From Streptomyces coeruleorubidus (lineage in GTDB: Bacteria > Actinomycetota > Actinomycetes > Streptomycetales > Streptomycetaceae), in NCBI RefSeq assembly GCF_028885415.1, contig NZ_CP118527.1:9114001-9178000 (forward strand): a stretch of DNA of 64,000 bases, in the 5' to 3' direction. The position numbers and the translations under genes are program-made. Below are positions 7,659-15,952 of the stretch, piece after piece (within the stretch, counting starts at the first letter, position 1; every line of letters starts with the position of its first letter). The notes beneath the pieces are model-generated. The model was not told the origin of the DNA. It worked only from the letters and a program-made list of their open reading frames with translations, and did not search any database.

Positions 7659-8183
7659 TTACCGCCGCCGCTTGCGGTCGCGGTGCGCGGAGACGTGGAC
7701 CCGTGTGGCGCACAGGCGGGAGCAGTATGCGCGGCGGCCGTTGCGGGACACGTCGACGAAGACGGCACGGCAGCCCGGTGCCGAGCACTGCCCGAGACGG
7801 CAGGGGTCCGTCTCGGTGAGTACCAGGGCGAGCCCGGCCGCGGTGGCGGCCCGCACGCGCGTGACGACGTCGGCGTTCTCGTCGGCGTAGTGCAGGTGCG
7901 GCGGCTGGCCGTCGTGTGTGGACACGTACGGGCGGGCCGCCGCATCGGTCAGCAACCGGTTGACGGCACCGACCTGTTCCGGCCTGGTGGGGGCCGCGAA
8001 CGCCTCCCACAGGCGCAGGCGCCAGGCCAGCAGCAGCTGGAGCTGCGGGCCGGTCAGCCGGGGACGCGCCACCCGGTGCTCGGCCAGCAACGTCTCGACC
8101 GTGTGGGTGTCGCACCCGTCGTCGAGGTTGGCCAGGGCCGCCGCCAGCAGGGCCGCGTTGCCGCCGTAAGCGTTGAAATGCAT
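7659..8183 (-). CDS. CGNR zinc-finger (ABATE-domain) putative regulator
   Basis: 174 residues with the family layout: an alpha-helical ligand-binding-like N-terminal domain (ABATE) beginning FNAYGGNAALLAAALANL, then a C-terminal zinc finger (CSAPGCRAVFVDVSRNGRRA followed by YCSRLC). The tail is basic (HRDRKRRR). These proteins are thought to act as transcription regulators. The start at 8183 lacks a ribosome site and lies close behind a possible -10, so the message may be leaderless. It is divergent, with only 25 bases between, from a small Cys protein and a LysE-type exporter, the natural candidates for its control. Confidence 0.8.
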   Translation of the reverse strand: MHFNAYGGNAALLAAALANLDDGCDTHTVETLLAEHRVARPRLTGPQLQLLLAWRLRLWEAFAAPTRPEQVGAVNRLLTDAAARPYVSTHDGQPPHLHYADENADVVTRVRAATAAGLALVLTETDPCRLGQCSAPGCRAVFVDVSRNGRRAYCSRLCATRVHVSAHRDRKRRR

Positions 8184-8196
8184 TTACTCATTGCAT
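8178..8196. promoter_or_regulatory. Inverted repeat in the CGNR/LysE divergent promoter
   Basis: ATGCA (8178-8182) and TGCAT (8192-8196) form a nine-base-spaced inverted repeat that overlaps the CGNR start codon and fills most of the 25-base gap between divergent genes. It is well placed to be an autoregulatory operator. Half-sites are short, so the call is tentative. Confidence 0.3.
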
Positions 8197-8208
8197 CACG
8201 CTCTCGGC

Positions 8209-8415
8209 ATGACCGCATGCCTCTTCCTCACCTTGTCGAAGCACTCGACCTCCCTGGGCTGGGTGCGCTACCAGCGCTGCGCCTGCGGCCGCCTGCGGGT
8301 GCTGCTGGCCGGGGACGTCCTCAAGGACGGAGCTGCGCCGCCACGCGGGCCGTCACCTGAAGAGCCGGTGACGGCGGCCGGACGGGCAGCCGGTGGCGGT
8401 GAGCCGGCGTGCTAG
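8209..8415 (+). CDS. Small Cys-containing conserved protein
   Basis: 68 residues starting MTACLFLTLSKHSTSLGW, with a compact conserved core HSTSLGWVRYQRCACGRLRV (a CxC pair and a His that could bind zinc), then a disordered Pro/Gly-rich tail. The stop codon at 8413-8415 overlaps the GTG start of the exporter downstream, so the two are translationally coupled. It resembles small Streptomyces proteins of unknown function. Confidence 0.55.
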   Translation: MTACLFLTLSKHSTSLGWVRYQRCACGRLRVLLAGDVLKDGAAPPRGPSPEEPVTAAGRAAGGGEPAC

Positions 8416-9047
8416 GGCTCAGCTGGGCCCAGTTGGGCTCCTTCGTCGCGCTGTGCCTGGTCCTCGCGGCAACCCCGGGCGCCAATCTCACGGTCGTGCT
8501 CGGCTGCGCGCGACAGGGCGGTCAGCGTGCCGCGGTCGCCGCCACGGTCGGTTTGACGCTCGGCAAGGTCTTCTGGGCGGCAGGCTCCGTACTCGGGCTC
8601 GCCACGCTGCTGGCGACTTCGCGCGTGGCGTACGACACGCTCCGCCTGGCGGGCGCGGCGTACCTGATCTGGCTGGGCGTACAGGCCCTGCGCTCGGCCC
8701 GGCGCCGGCCTGCGGTCCCGCGGCCCGACGGTCTCGCGCCCGGGCTGTCCGCGTACGGCGGGTTCCGCCGCGGTCTGATCGGCGACCTGCTCAACCCCAA
8801 AGTGGGGATCTTCTACACCACCGTGTTCCCCCAGTTCATCGAGCCGGACGATGCGGTCGTCCCGGCGGCCGCCGCGCTGCTCGCCGCTCACACCGCGGTG
8901 CTCATGACGTGGTATCCGGGGATGAGTCATCTGCTCACCCGGGTGGGCCGCCGGCTCGCGAGACCCGGACTCTCGGCAGTGCTCGACGGGGTCATGGGCT
9001 CCGCACTCATCGGACTCGGCATCCGACTGGCCGTCGTTCCACTCTGA
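8409..9047 (+). CDS. LysE/RhtB-family amino-acid or metabolite exporter
   Basis: 212 residues with about six hydrophobic segments. Family motifs are clear: ATPGANLTVVLGCARQGGQR near the N-terminus (PGP/GxN variant), LRLAGAAYLIWLGVQALR, and FRRGLIGDLLNPKVGIFYTT. LysE/RhtB proteins export lysine, arginine, homoserine or other small molecules. GTG at 8409 has no strong ribosome site but overlaps the previous stop codon, which fits coupled translation. Control by the divergent CGNR protein is plausible. Confidence 0.85.
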   Translation: MLGLSWAQLGSFVALCLVLAATPGANLTVVLGCARQGGQRAAVAATVGLTLGKVFWAAGSVLGLATLLATSRVAYDTLRLAGAAYLIWLGVQALRSARRRPAVPRPDGLAPGLSAYGGFRRGLIGDLLNPKVGIFYTTVFPQFIEPDDAVVPAAAALLAAHTAVLMTWYPGMSHLLTRVGRRLARPGLSAVLDGVMGSALIGLGIRLAVVPL

Positions 9048-9103
9048 ACTGCTCGGAGGGAGCGCACCCGGACCGAGGCTGGACAGCGGGCCACAACAAG
9101 AAA

Positions 9104-9125
9104 GGCAAGGAGTCCTCTCCTTGCC
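9104..9125. terminator. Hairpin after the LysE gene
   Basis: GGCAAGGAG (9104-9112) and CTCCTTGCC (9117-9125) make a perfect 9-bp stem with loop TCCT. It lies 57 bases after the exporter stop and before the rifamycin-type palindrome, so it most likely terminates the exporter transcript. Confidence 0.55.
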
Positions 9126-9135
9126 ACTCTCAAGC

Positions 9136-9175
9136 TATAACACGCAGGGGGCCTTGCGGCAAGGCCCCCTGCGTG
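9136..9175 (+). promoter_or_regulatory. Rifamycin-associated element (RAE) and promoter of helR
   Basis: A perfect 16-bp inverted repeat (arms 9141-9156 and 9160-9175, centre CGG) contains the core GGGGCCTTG-CGG-CAAGGCCCC at 9148-9168. This matches the RAE palindrome known upstream of rifamycin-inducible resistance genes in actinomycetes. A -10-like TATAAC at 9136-9141 abuts it. The element ends 50 bases before the helR start codon. Known role of the RAE: rifamycin-dependent induction. That it works here is inferred. Confidence 0.75.
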
Positions 9176-9225
9176 CCGCAGACTGTCCGGCCTGAGCCCA
9201 GGACCTGCGGAAACGGGAGCATGAC

Positions 9226-11382
9226 GTGACCCCCCTGACCACCAGCGCGTTCGATCTTCCCGACCGCCTCTCGCACAAGGCCGACCCGGCGTTGATCGCC
9301 GGAGACGAGCGGCACTTCGCTGCCGTCGCCGCGTGTCTCGAACAGTCGATCGCCGAGCTGTCCGACCGCCTCGACGTCGAGCGCAGGGCGCCCGGCGGGA
9401 AGGGGCGGCAGGCGATGGACCGGGACGCCGAGATCCACCGGCTGACCGCCCGCCTGCGGGCACTGCGGCGCTTCGGCCTGGACCTGTGCCTCGGGCACAT
9501 GGTCGGCGCGGACGACCCCGAGCCCGTGTACGTGGGACGACTCGGACTCACCGACAGCGAGGGGCGCCGGCTGCTGGTCGACTGGCGTTCCCCCGCGGCC
9601 GAGCCGTTCTTCGGAGCCACCCACGCCAACCCGATGGGCCTGGCCAGCCGCCGCCGCTACCGCTGGACCGGCGGCCGGATCAGCGACTACTGGGACGAGG
9701 TGTTCACCGCGGACGGAGTCGTCGGGCACGCCGCGCTCGACGACCAGTCCGCCTTCATCGCCAGCCTGGGCAGCAACCGCTCACCCCGGATGCGGGACGT
9801 GCTCGGCACCATCCAGGCCGACCAGGACGCCATCATCCGCGCGGGTTCCCGGGGCGCCCTCGTCGTCGATGGCGGCCCGGGCACGGGCAAGACGGTCGTC
9901 GCCCTGCACCGCTCCGCCTACCTCCTGTACTCCGACCCCCGGCTCGGCCACCGCCGGGGCGGCGTGCTGGTCGTCGGCCCGCACCGGCCCTACCTCTCCT
10001 ACGTCGCCGACGTCCTGCCCAGCCTCGGCGAGGAGGGCGTGCAGACCTGCATACTGCGGGACCTCGTCCCCGAGGGAGCCGAAGCGGCGGTCGAGAGCGA
10101 CCCGGACGTCGCCCGCCTGAAGTCGTCCGCGGACATGGTGAAGGCCATCGAGAAGGCCGTCACCTTCTACGAGGAGCCGCCCACCGAGGGAATGACGGTC
10201 ACCACCCACTGGTCCGACATCCGCCTCAGCGCCGGCGACTGGGCCGTGGCGTTCGAAGCGGCGGAACCCGGCACCCCGCACAACGACGCGCGCGGCCAGG
10301 TCTGGGAGGAACTGCTGACGATCCTGCAGGACAAGCACGAGGGCGACACGCCGGCCGCCCTGCTCCGCAGGTCGCTTTCGCAGAACAGGGAACTGCTCAC
10401 GGCCTTCAACCGCGCCTGGCCGCTGCTCGAGGCGCCCGACCTCGTCGGAGATCTGTGGTCGGTACCGGCCTACCTGCGGATGTGCGCTCCCTGGCTCAGC
10501 CGCGAAGAGGTACGCAAGCTGCAGCGCGAGGATCCCCACGCCTGGACGGTGTCCGACCTGCCGCTGCTGGACGCGGCCCGGCAGCGGCTCGGCGACCCGG
10601 CGGCGGCGCAGCGACGGCGCCGGCACGCCGCCGCCGTCGCCTCCGAACGCGAACGCATGGGCAGGGTCGTCGACGAGCTGCTGGCGGCCCACAGCCATGA
10701 CGACGGCGAAGGCGTGCTGGTCATGCTGCACGGACAGGACATGCGGAACTCCCTGGTCGACGAGAGCGCCCTGCCCACCGCCGACCCGGACCGGCTCGCC
10801 GGCCCGTTCGCGCACATCGTCGTGGACGAGGCCCAGGAACTGACCGACGCGGAGTGGCAGATGCTGCTGCTGCGCTGCCCGTCCCGCAGCTTCACCATCG
10901 TCGGGGACCGCGCCCAGGCCCGGCACGGGTTCACGGAGTCGTGGCGGGAACGGCTGGAGCGCGTCGGACTCGGCCGGATCGACCTGGCCTCGCTGAGCGT
11001 CAACTACCGGACACCTGAGGAGATCATGGCGGAGGCCGAGCCGGTCATCCGGGCCGCCCTGCCGGACGCCAACGTGCCGACCTCCATCCGCAGCGGCGGC
11101 GTCCCCGTCGTGCACGGGTCAACTGCGGAGCTGCACTCGGTCCTCGGCACCTGGCTCGGCGCCCATCCGGACGGGATCGCCTGTGTGATCGGCGATCCCG
11201 CGTTCCGGCCGGCTTCGCCCCGGGTCCGTTCGCTGACCCCGGAGCTGTCGAAGGGACTCGAGTTCGATCTCGTCGTCCTCGTCGACCCGGAGGACTTCGG
11301 CACGGGCATCGAAGGAGCGGTCGACCACTATGTCGCGATGACCCGGGCGACCCAGCAGCTCGTCATCCTCACGAGCTCCTGA
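9226..11382 (+). CDS. helR: HelR-type RNA polymerase recycling ATPase (rifamycin tolerance)
   Basis: 718-residue superfamily-1 helicase-like protein of the HelD/HelR group. These proteins bind RNA polymerase, open it and release stalled or rifamycin-bound complexes. The N-terminal coiled-coil arm is near residues 20-85. Walker A GGPGTGKT is at 216-223, Walker B appears as IVVDEAQEL in the second half, then VGDRAQAR, SVNYRTPEEI and the late motif TPELSKGLEFDLVVLVDPED, ending VAMTRATQQLVI. GTG at 9226 follows GGGAG at 9215-9219; an ATG-ACG-TGA mini-frame overlaps it. The RAE palindrome upstream is what separates HelR from generic HelD. Confidence 0.9.
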   Translation: MTPLTTSAFDLPDRLSHKADPALIAGDERHFAAVAACLEQSIAELSDRLDVERRAPGGKGRQAMDRDAEIHRLTARLRALRRFGLDLCLGHMVGADDPEPVYVGRLGLTDSEGRRLLVDWRSPAAEPFFGATHANPMGLASRRRYRWTGGRISDYWDEVFTADGVVGHAALDDQSAFIASLGSNRSPRMRDVLGTIQADQDAIIRAGSRGALVVDGGPGTGKTVVALHRSAYLLYSDPRLGHRRGGVLVVGPHRPYLSYVADVLPSLGEEGVQTCILRDLVPEGAEAAVESDPDVARLKSSADMVKAIEKAVTFYEEPPTEGMTVTTHWSDIRLSAGDWAVAFEAAEPGTPHNDARGQVWEELLTILQDKHEGDTPAALLRRSLSQNRELLTAFNRAWPLLEAPDLVGDLWSVPAYLRMCAPWLSREEVRKLQREDPHAWTVSDLPLLDAARQRLGDPAAAQRRRRHAAAVASERERMGRVVDELLAAHSHDDGEGVLVMLHGQDMRNSLVDESALPTADPDRLAGPFAHIVVDEAQELTDAEWQMLLLRCPSRSFTIVGDRAQARHGFTESWRERLERVGLGRIDLASLSVNYRTPEEIMAEAEPVIRAALPDANVPTSIRSGGVPVVHGSTAELHSVLGTWLGAHPDGIACVIGDPAFRPASPRVRSLTPELSKGLEFDLVVLVDPEDFGTGIEGAVDHYVAMTRATQQLVILTSS

Positions 11383-11427
11383 CGCGACTTTGCCGGGGCC
11401 CGCAGCGCGGGCCCCGGGGCAGCAGTC

Positions 11428-12297
11428 CTACGCGGCGAGCTCCTTGCGGATGCGGTCCAGCATGAACGCCGACGACTCCCTGGCCCGCTCCTCCCAGGCG
11501 AAGACACAGGACGTGGCGACACCGTCGAAGCCCAGCTCGCGCAGCGTGCCGAAGAAGGCGTCCCAGTCGACCTCGCCCTGGCCGATGTCGAGATGCTGGT
11601 GGATCCGGGCCGGCGTGCCCGGCGGGTTGAGGATGTAGCGCAGGCCGGACGAACCCTTGTGGTTGAAGGAGTCCGCGATGTGCACGTGCTGGAGCTTGTC
11701 ACCGGCGTAGCGCATCATCGCCGCGATGTCGGCGCCGACCTCCGAGGCCCCGGAGAGGTGGAAGGAGTGCGGGGCGCAGTACAGGTAGTTCACCCACGGC
11801 TTGTTGATCGCGCGGACGAGATCGACGGCGGGCGTGTTCTCCTCGCAGAAGTCGTCCGGGTGCGCCTCCAGGTTCAGAGCGATGCCTTCGCGCTCGAACA
11901 CCGGCAGCAGTTGCTCCAGCGAGCGCCAGAAGGCGGCCTCGCTCTCGGCGGCGCGCTCGGGGCGGCCGTTGAACTCCGAGTTCATCAGCGGGCATTCGAG
12001 CTCGACGGTGATCTCGATCATCCGCTTCCAGTAGCGGACGGCGGCCTGCCGCTCGGTCTCGTCCGGCGAGGACCACTTGTACAGCGGCAGCACCGAGGAC
12101 AGCTGCACACCGTGCCGGCGCAGCGACTGCTTCAGCTCCGCCACCCGCGCGTCGTCGGCACGCGGGTGCAGGAAGAACGGCATGAAGTCCGCGCGCGGCG
12201 ACAACTCGATGTACTCGTAGCCGAGTTCGGCGACCGTGCGCACCATGTCGTCGATCGGCAGGGCGCGGAACATGTAGGGGTCGAGGGCGATCTTCAC
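11428..12297 (-). CDS. Sugar-phosphate isomerase/epimerase (TIM barrel, IolH/IolE-like)
   Basis: 289-residue AP-endonuclease-2-type TIM barrel. Conserved barrel pieces are present: YEYIELSPRADF, LNLEAHPDDF, HVHIADS and QHLDIGQGEVDW; the Glu/Asp/His residues in them form the metal site in this family. GTG at 12297 has GGAGGG ahead and overlaps the stop of the upstream dehydrogenase (GTGA), so the two are coupled. Last gene of a leftward polyol operon with an IolG-like dehydrogenase, a sugar porter and an IolE-like barrel. Probably isomerises or dehydrates an oxidised inositol or a related keto-polyol. Confidence 0.8.
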   Translation of the reverse strand: MKIALDPYMFRALPIDDMVRTVAELGYEYIELSPRADFMPFFLHPRADDARVAELKQSLRRHGVQLSSVLPLYKWSSPDETERQAAVRYWKRMIEITVELECPLMNSEFNGRPERAAESEAAFWRSLEQLLPVFEREGIALNLEAHPDDFCEENTPAVDLVRAINKPWVNYLYCAPHSFHLSGASEVGADIAAMMRYAGDKLQHVHIADSFNHKGSSGLRYILNPPGTPARIHQHLDIGQGEVDWDAFFGTLRELGFDGVATSCVFAWEERARESSAFMLDRIRKELAA

Positions 12298-13313
12298 GCG
12301 GTCCCTCCGTAGAACGCGGGGCGGGGCTTCATGTCGACGGTGACGCTCTCGCCGCCGGTCTCCAGGGACCGGACGGCGGCGTCGGTGATGACGGTGGCGG
12401 CGTAACCGTCCCAGGCGGACGGCCCGGTGGGCTCGGTGCCGGCGGCCACGCCTGCGACCCACTCGCGGAACTCGGTGTCGAAGGCCTGCGCGAACCGGTC
12501 CTTCCAGTCCTGGAGCACACCCGTGCCGTGCCGGGCGGCGGTGCGGATGCCGACGGCCGCCGGGTCGGGCAGCCGGACCAGGCCGTCCTCGCCGACGACC
12601 TCGCACTGGATGTCGTAGCCGTACTGGCAGTTGACGAAGACCTCCAGGTCGATCCGGACGCCCTCGGAGGTCTCGAAGATCATGATCTGAGGGTCCTTGA
12701 GATGCGCGAAGCGCTTGCTCGTGGCGCGCGGGGTGACCACCTGCGCGGAGACGATCTCGTCGTCGAGCAGCCAGCGCAGCACGTCGATCTCGTGCACGGC
12801 CGTGTCCTGGGCGGCCATGGCGGAGTGGTACGACTCCGGCACCGTCGGGTTGCGGTGGGCGCAGTGCACGATGAGCGGGGCCCCGAGCGAGCCGGTCGAC
12901 AGGACCTCCTTCATCTGGCGGTAGCCGGCGTCGAAGCGGCGCATGAAGCCGACCTGCACCAGACGGCGGCCGTGCGCCCGCTCGGCCTCGACGATCCGCA
13001 GACAGTCCTCGGCGGTTGTGGCCAGGGGCTTCTCGCAGAACACCGGCTTGCCGGCCGCGATCGCGCCCAGGACGTGCTCGGCGTGGGTGGGCCCCCAGGA
13101 GGTGACGAGGACGGCGTCCACGTCCGGGGAGGCGATCAGATCCGCGCCGGTGGGCTGCGCGGTGGCGCCGGCCCGGGCCGCCACCTCGGCGGCGCGGTCG
13201 GTGTCGATGTCGGTCACGGCCGTGACGGCGGCCCCGGTGACGACCTCGGTGAGCCGCCGGATGTGGTCCTGGCCGATCATTCCGGCGCCGATGACGCCTA
13301 CACGTACGGTCAT
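12294..13313 (-). CDS. iolG: Inositol 2-dehydrogenase-like oxidoreductase (Gfo/Idh/MocA)
   Basis: 339 residues. The N-terminal NAD-binding fold is GVIGAGMIGQDHIRRL, the EKPLATT motif carries the conserved lysine near residue 97, and the catalytic-type motif DTAVHEIDVLRWLL is near residue 175. The length and the sequence through VGFMRRFDAGYRQMKEV are typical of bacterial IolG, which oxidises myo-inositol to scyllo-inosose. The downstream barrel overlaps it by four bases and the sugar porter lies 43 bases upstream. The substrate is inferred from similarity plus the neighbours. Confidence 0.8.
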   Translation of the reverse strand: MTVRVGVIGAGMIGQDHIRRLTEVVTGAAVTAVTDIDTDRAAEVAARAGATAQPTGADLIASPDVDAVLVTSWGPTHAEHVLGAIAAGKPVFCEKPLATTAEDCLRIVEAERAHGRRLVQVGFMRRFDAGYRQMKEVLSTGSLGAPLIVHCAHRNPTVPESYHSAMAAQDTAVHEIDVLRWLLDDEIVSAQVVTPRATSKRFAHLKDPQIMIFETSEGVRIDLEVFVNCQYGYDIQCEVVGEDGLVRLPDPAAVGIRTAARHGTGVLQDWKDRFAQAFDTEFREWVAGVAAGTEPTGPSAWDGYAATVITDAAVRSLETGGESVTVDMKPRPAFYGGTA

Positions 13314-13356
13314 GGTGAACTCCTTGGAGAAGAACAGGAGAAGCTCAGGGGGGAGG

Positions 13357-14796
13357 TCAGGAGAAACGCGTCCGGAGCTCGGCTTCGAGGGATTCGAGGG
13401 TGCGGCCCTTGGTCTCGGGGACGTAGAGCTTGACGAACGTGAGGGACAGCACGCCCGCCACCACGAACAGGAAGAAAGTGTTGGAGATCCCGATCCCGGA
13501 GACCAGGGACGGGAAGACCAGCCCGATCACGAAGTTGGTCAGCCACAGCACCACGGCCGCGATCCCCATGCCGAAGCCGCGCATCCGCATCGGGAAGATC
13601 TCCGACAGCATCAGCCAGGTCACCGGCGAGATCGCGCCCTGCTGGAAGGCGAGGAACGTGACCGTCATGGCGAGCACCGCGAAGGCCCGCGCGTCACCCG
13701 AGGGCAGCACCAGGGAGAAGACGCCGATCAGCAACAGGGCGACGGTCGTACCGGCCTGACCGGTCATCAGCATCGGGCGGCGCGGTACCCGGCCCAGCAG
13801 CCAGATGCCGACGAAGGTGGCCAGCACCGAGATCACACCGTTGGCGATGTTCGCCGTCAGCGCGCTGTCGGCGGCGAAACCGGCGTCGGTGAGGATCTGT
13901 GTGCCGTAGTACATGATCGTGTTGACGCCGGTGATCTGCTGCACGATCGCGATGCCGAACCCGACGAACATCAGCTTGCGCACCCACGGCGTGCTCTTCA
14001 TGTCCTGCCAGCCGCCGAGCTTGGCCTGCTCGTCCTTGACGGCGAGCGCGGACACCTCCTTCAGCTCGGCCTCGGCCCGAGTCTGCGAGCGCACCTGCTT
14101 GAGGACTTCGAGGGCCTCCCCGAAGCGGCTCTGGGAGGCCAGCCAGCGCGGGCTCTCCGGCATCACCAGCATGCCGAACCAGAGCACCACCGCCGGCAGC
14201 GTGGCGATGACCAGCATCCAGCGCCACACGCCACCGGACTCGCCGCCGACCTGGGCGATGATGGCGTTGGACGTGAAGGCCAGCAGCTGACCGCTGACGA
14301 TCATCAGCTCGTTACGGGTGACGAGAGCGCCGCGCCGCTCGGCGGGCGAGACCTCCGCGAGATACACCGGCACGGTCACCGACGCGCCGCCGACCGCGAG
14401 ACCGAGCACGAACCGCGCCACGATCATCACCTCGGTCGTGGGGGCGAGCGTGCAGCCGAGCGCGCCGACGAAGAACAGCACGGCCAGCAGCAGGATGTTG
14501 CGTCGCCTGCCGCGCGCGTCCGACAACCGGCCGCCGGTCACCGCGCCCAAGGCGGCACCGAGCAGCAGCGAGCTGGTGACCATGCCCTCGGTGACCGGGG
14601 TCAGGCCGAGGTCGTCGGTCATGTAGGGCAGGGCGCCGTTGATGACGCCGGTGTCGTAGCCGAAGAGCAGACCACCGAACGTGGCGATGATCGTGATCAG
14701 CCGAAGCCGCCGCCTGACCGCCGCAGGGGCGTCGTCCGCGACGGCGGTGGCGGGGGGTGGGATGGGGGCCGGTGTCGTGTCGTCCGTGACGTCCAT
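13357..14796 (-). CDS. Sugar-porter MFS transporter (inositol/polyol symporter type)
   Basis: 479 residues, twelve membrane segments. Sugar-porter signatures are present: FGYDTGVINGAL after TM1, GGRLSDARGRRR between TM2 and TM3, PVYLAEVSPAERRGALV, MPESPRWLASQ before the central loop, QQITGVNTIMYYG in TM7 and YVPETKGRTLESLE at the end. These fit H+ symporters such as IolT for inositol. It lies nine bases after the IolE-like gene and 43 before the dehydrogenase, so it belongs to the operon. It gives the operon an uptake route independent of the ABC binding protein encoded to the right. Confidence 0.88.
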   Translation of the reverse strand: MDVTDDTTPAPIPPPATAVADDAPAAVRRRLRLITIIATFGGLLFGYDTGVINGALPYMTDDLGLTPVTEGMVTSSLLLGAALGAVTGGRLSDARGRRRNILLLAVLFFVGALGCTLAPTTEVMIVARFVLGLAVGGASVTVPVYLAEVSPAERRGALVTRNELMIVSGQLLAFTSNAIIAQVGGESGGVWRWMLVIATLPAVVLWFGMLVMPESPRWLASQSRFGEALEVLKQVRSQTRAEAELKEVSALAVKDEQAKLGGWQDMKSTPWVRKLMFVGFGIAIVQQITGVNTIMYYGTQILTDAGFAADSALTANIANGVISVLATFVGIWLLGRVPRRPMLMTGQAGTTVALLLIGVFSLVLPSGDARAFAVLAMTVTFLAFQQGAISPVTWLMLSEIFPMRMRGFGMGIAAVVLWLTNFVIGLVFPSLVSGIGISNTFFLFVVAGVLSLTFVKLYVPETKGRTLESLEAELRTRFS

Positions 14797-14805
14797 GGCC
14801 GCTCC

Positions 14806-15756
14806 TTACCTGTCGATGTTCGGGCGCCGGGTACCCGACAGTCCGCAGCCGGCCAGGTGTTCACGGGTGCTGACCGCGATCGGCAGCGGCACCTCGGGAG
14901 CACACGGGTACAGGTCCTGCTCGACGATCACGAACAACTCCGCGTCGAGCTTGGCGAGTTCGCCCACCACATCGGCCGGATCCGGCACGCCGGCCGGCGG
15001 CGACACGCACACCCCGCGCTTCACGGCCTCACCGAAGGACAGGTCCTCGGCCGCGACCTGCGCCAGGATCTCCGGGTCCATCTGCTTGATGTGCACGTAG
15101 CCGACCCGCTCACCGAAGCGTCGGATCAGATCGAGGTTGTCCCCACCGCCGTACGCGACATGCCCGGTGTCCAGGCAGAGGTTCGTGTAACGGCTGTCCG
15201 ACTCGTTCAGCAGCCGCTCGATCTCTCCTTGCGTCTGGATGTGGCTGTCGGCGTGCGGATGGACGACCAGCCGTACGTCGTACTCCTCCAGCAGCAGCCT
15301 GCCCAGCCGGTCGGCGGCCCGGCCGAACCCGGCCCACTGCTCGGCGGTCAGCTCGGGCGACTCGGTGAAGGCACCCGTCTTCTCGTCCCGGTACATCGGC
15401 GGGATGAAGACGAGATGGTGCGCTCCCGCGGCGGCGGTCAGCGCGGCGACCTGCCGGACATGGGCCAGCATCTCGTCCCACGCCCCGGGCCGGTGCAGCG
15501 CGCCGAACGCGGTGCCGCCGGAGACCTTGAGCCCCCGGGCGTCCAGTTCGGCCTTCAGCCGCTGCGGGTCGGTGGGGAGATACCCGTACGGGCCGAGTTC
15601 CAGCCACTGGTATCCGGCCCGGACGAGCTCGTCGAGGAAACGGGTGTACGACACCTGGTGCTCGTCCTCGGGGAACCAGACGCCCCAGGAGTCGGGGGCG
15701 GAGCCGAGGCACAGGTTGCCGACGGTCGTACGCAGCGGGGCTGGCGCCGTTGCCAT
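14806..15756 (-). CDS. IolE-like sugar-phosphate isomerase/dehydratase (TIM barrel)
   Basis: 316 residues, first gene of the leftward operon. It opens with the inosose-dehydratase-like sequence GSAPDSWGVWFPEDEHQVSY, then YQWLELGPYGYLP, VHPHADSHIQTQ, CLDTGHVAYGGGD and VHIKQMDPE, the metal-binding barrel ends of the AP-endonuclease-2/IolE group. IolE dehydrates scyllo-inosose. The pairing with an IolG-like dehydrogenase supports that step, although downstream iol genes (iolD, iolB, iolC) are not in the window. A TTGACA-type promoter with a LacI operator lies upstream at 15811-15862. Confidence 0.8.
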   Translation of the reverse strand: MATAPAPLRTTVGNLCLGSAPDSWGVWFPEDEHQVSYTRFLDELVRAGYQWLELGPYGYLPTDPQRLKAELDARGLKVSGGTAFGALHRPGAWDEMLAHVRQVAALTAAAGAHHLVFIPPMYRDEKTGAFTESPELTAEQWAGFGRAADRLGRLLLEEYDVRLVVHPHADSHIQTQGEIERLLNESDSRYTNLCLDTGHVAYGGGDNLDLIRRFGERVGYVHIKQMDPEILAQVAAEDLSFGEAVKRGVCVSPPAGVPDPADVVGELAKLDAELFVIVEQDLYPCAPEVPLPIAVSTREHLAGCGLSGTRRPNIDR

Positions 15757-15810
15757 GGTGAGTGTCCTTCGGGGAGAGGAAGGGGGTGGGCGTGAAGACT
15801 GATGCGCTCT

Positions 15811-15826
15811 ACTAGCGCGCTCTAGT
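15811..15826. promoter_or_regulatory. LacI-family operator O1 of the polyol operon
   Basis: The 16-mer actagcgcgctctagt is a near-perfect palindrome (one mismatched pair) with a central GCGC. The identical 16-mer occurs at 18058-18073. Both lie 30 bases downstream of a TTGACA box, covering the expected transcription start of a leftward gene. The lacI gene lies between the two sites, so it is the obvious binder. Confidence 0.8.
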
Positions 15827-15832
15827 TCGAGT

Positions 15833-15862
15833 ACGATGACTCCTGTCCAAATGTCATGTCAA
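15833..15862 (-). promoter_or_regulatory. Promoter of the leftward polyol operon
   Basis: On the minus strand TTGACA (15857-15862) is followed after 18 bases by CATCGT (15833-15838). The operator at 15811-15826 begins six bases further on, so repressor binding would block initiation. The -10 is weak; the -35 is consensus. Confidence 0.55.
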
Positions 15863-15952
15863 TAGGTTGTTGCCGGTAGATTGCGGGGTCCGTGTACAGG
15901 CCCCGTGCGGGACGCCCCGTAAGGTGGTCGGCGTCGGAGGGTGGGTTCACAC

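Noticed and set aside
9141..9175. Reading the strong palindrome only as a terminator of the LysE gene
   Set aside because: A separate hairpin at 9104-9125 can serve that purpose. The core of the palindrome matches the RAE and lies immediately before a HelR-type gene.
12943..15795. A 950-codon plus-strand frame opposite the polyol operon
   Set aside because: Antisense shadow of the dehydrogenase, sugar porter and IolE-like genes; His/Arg/Glu-rich with no motif.
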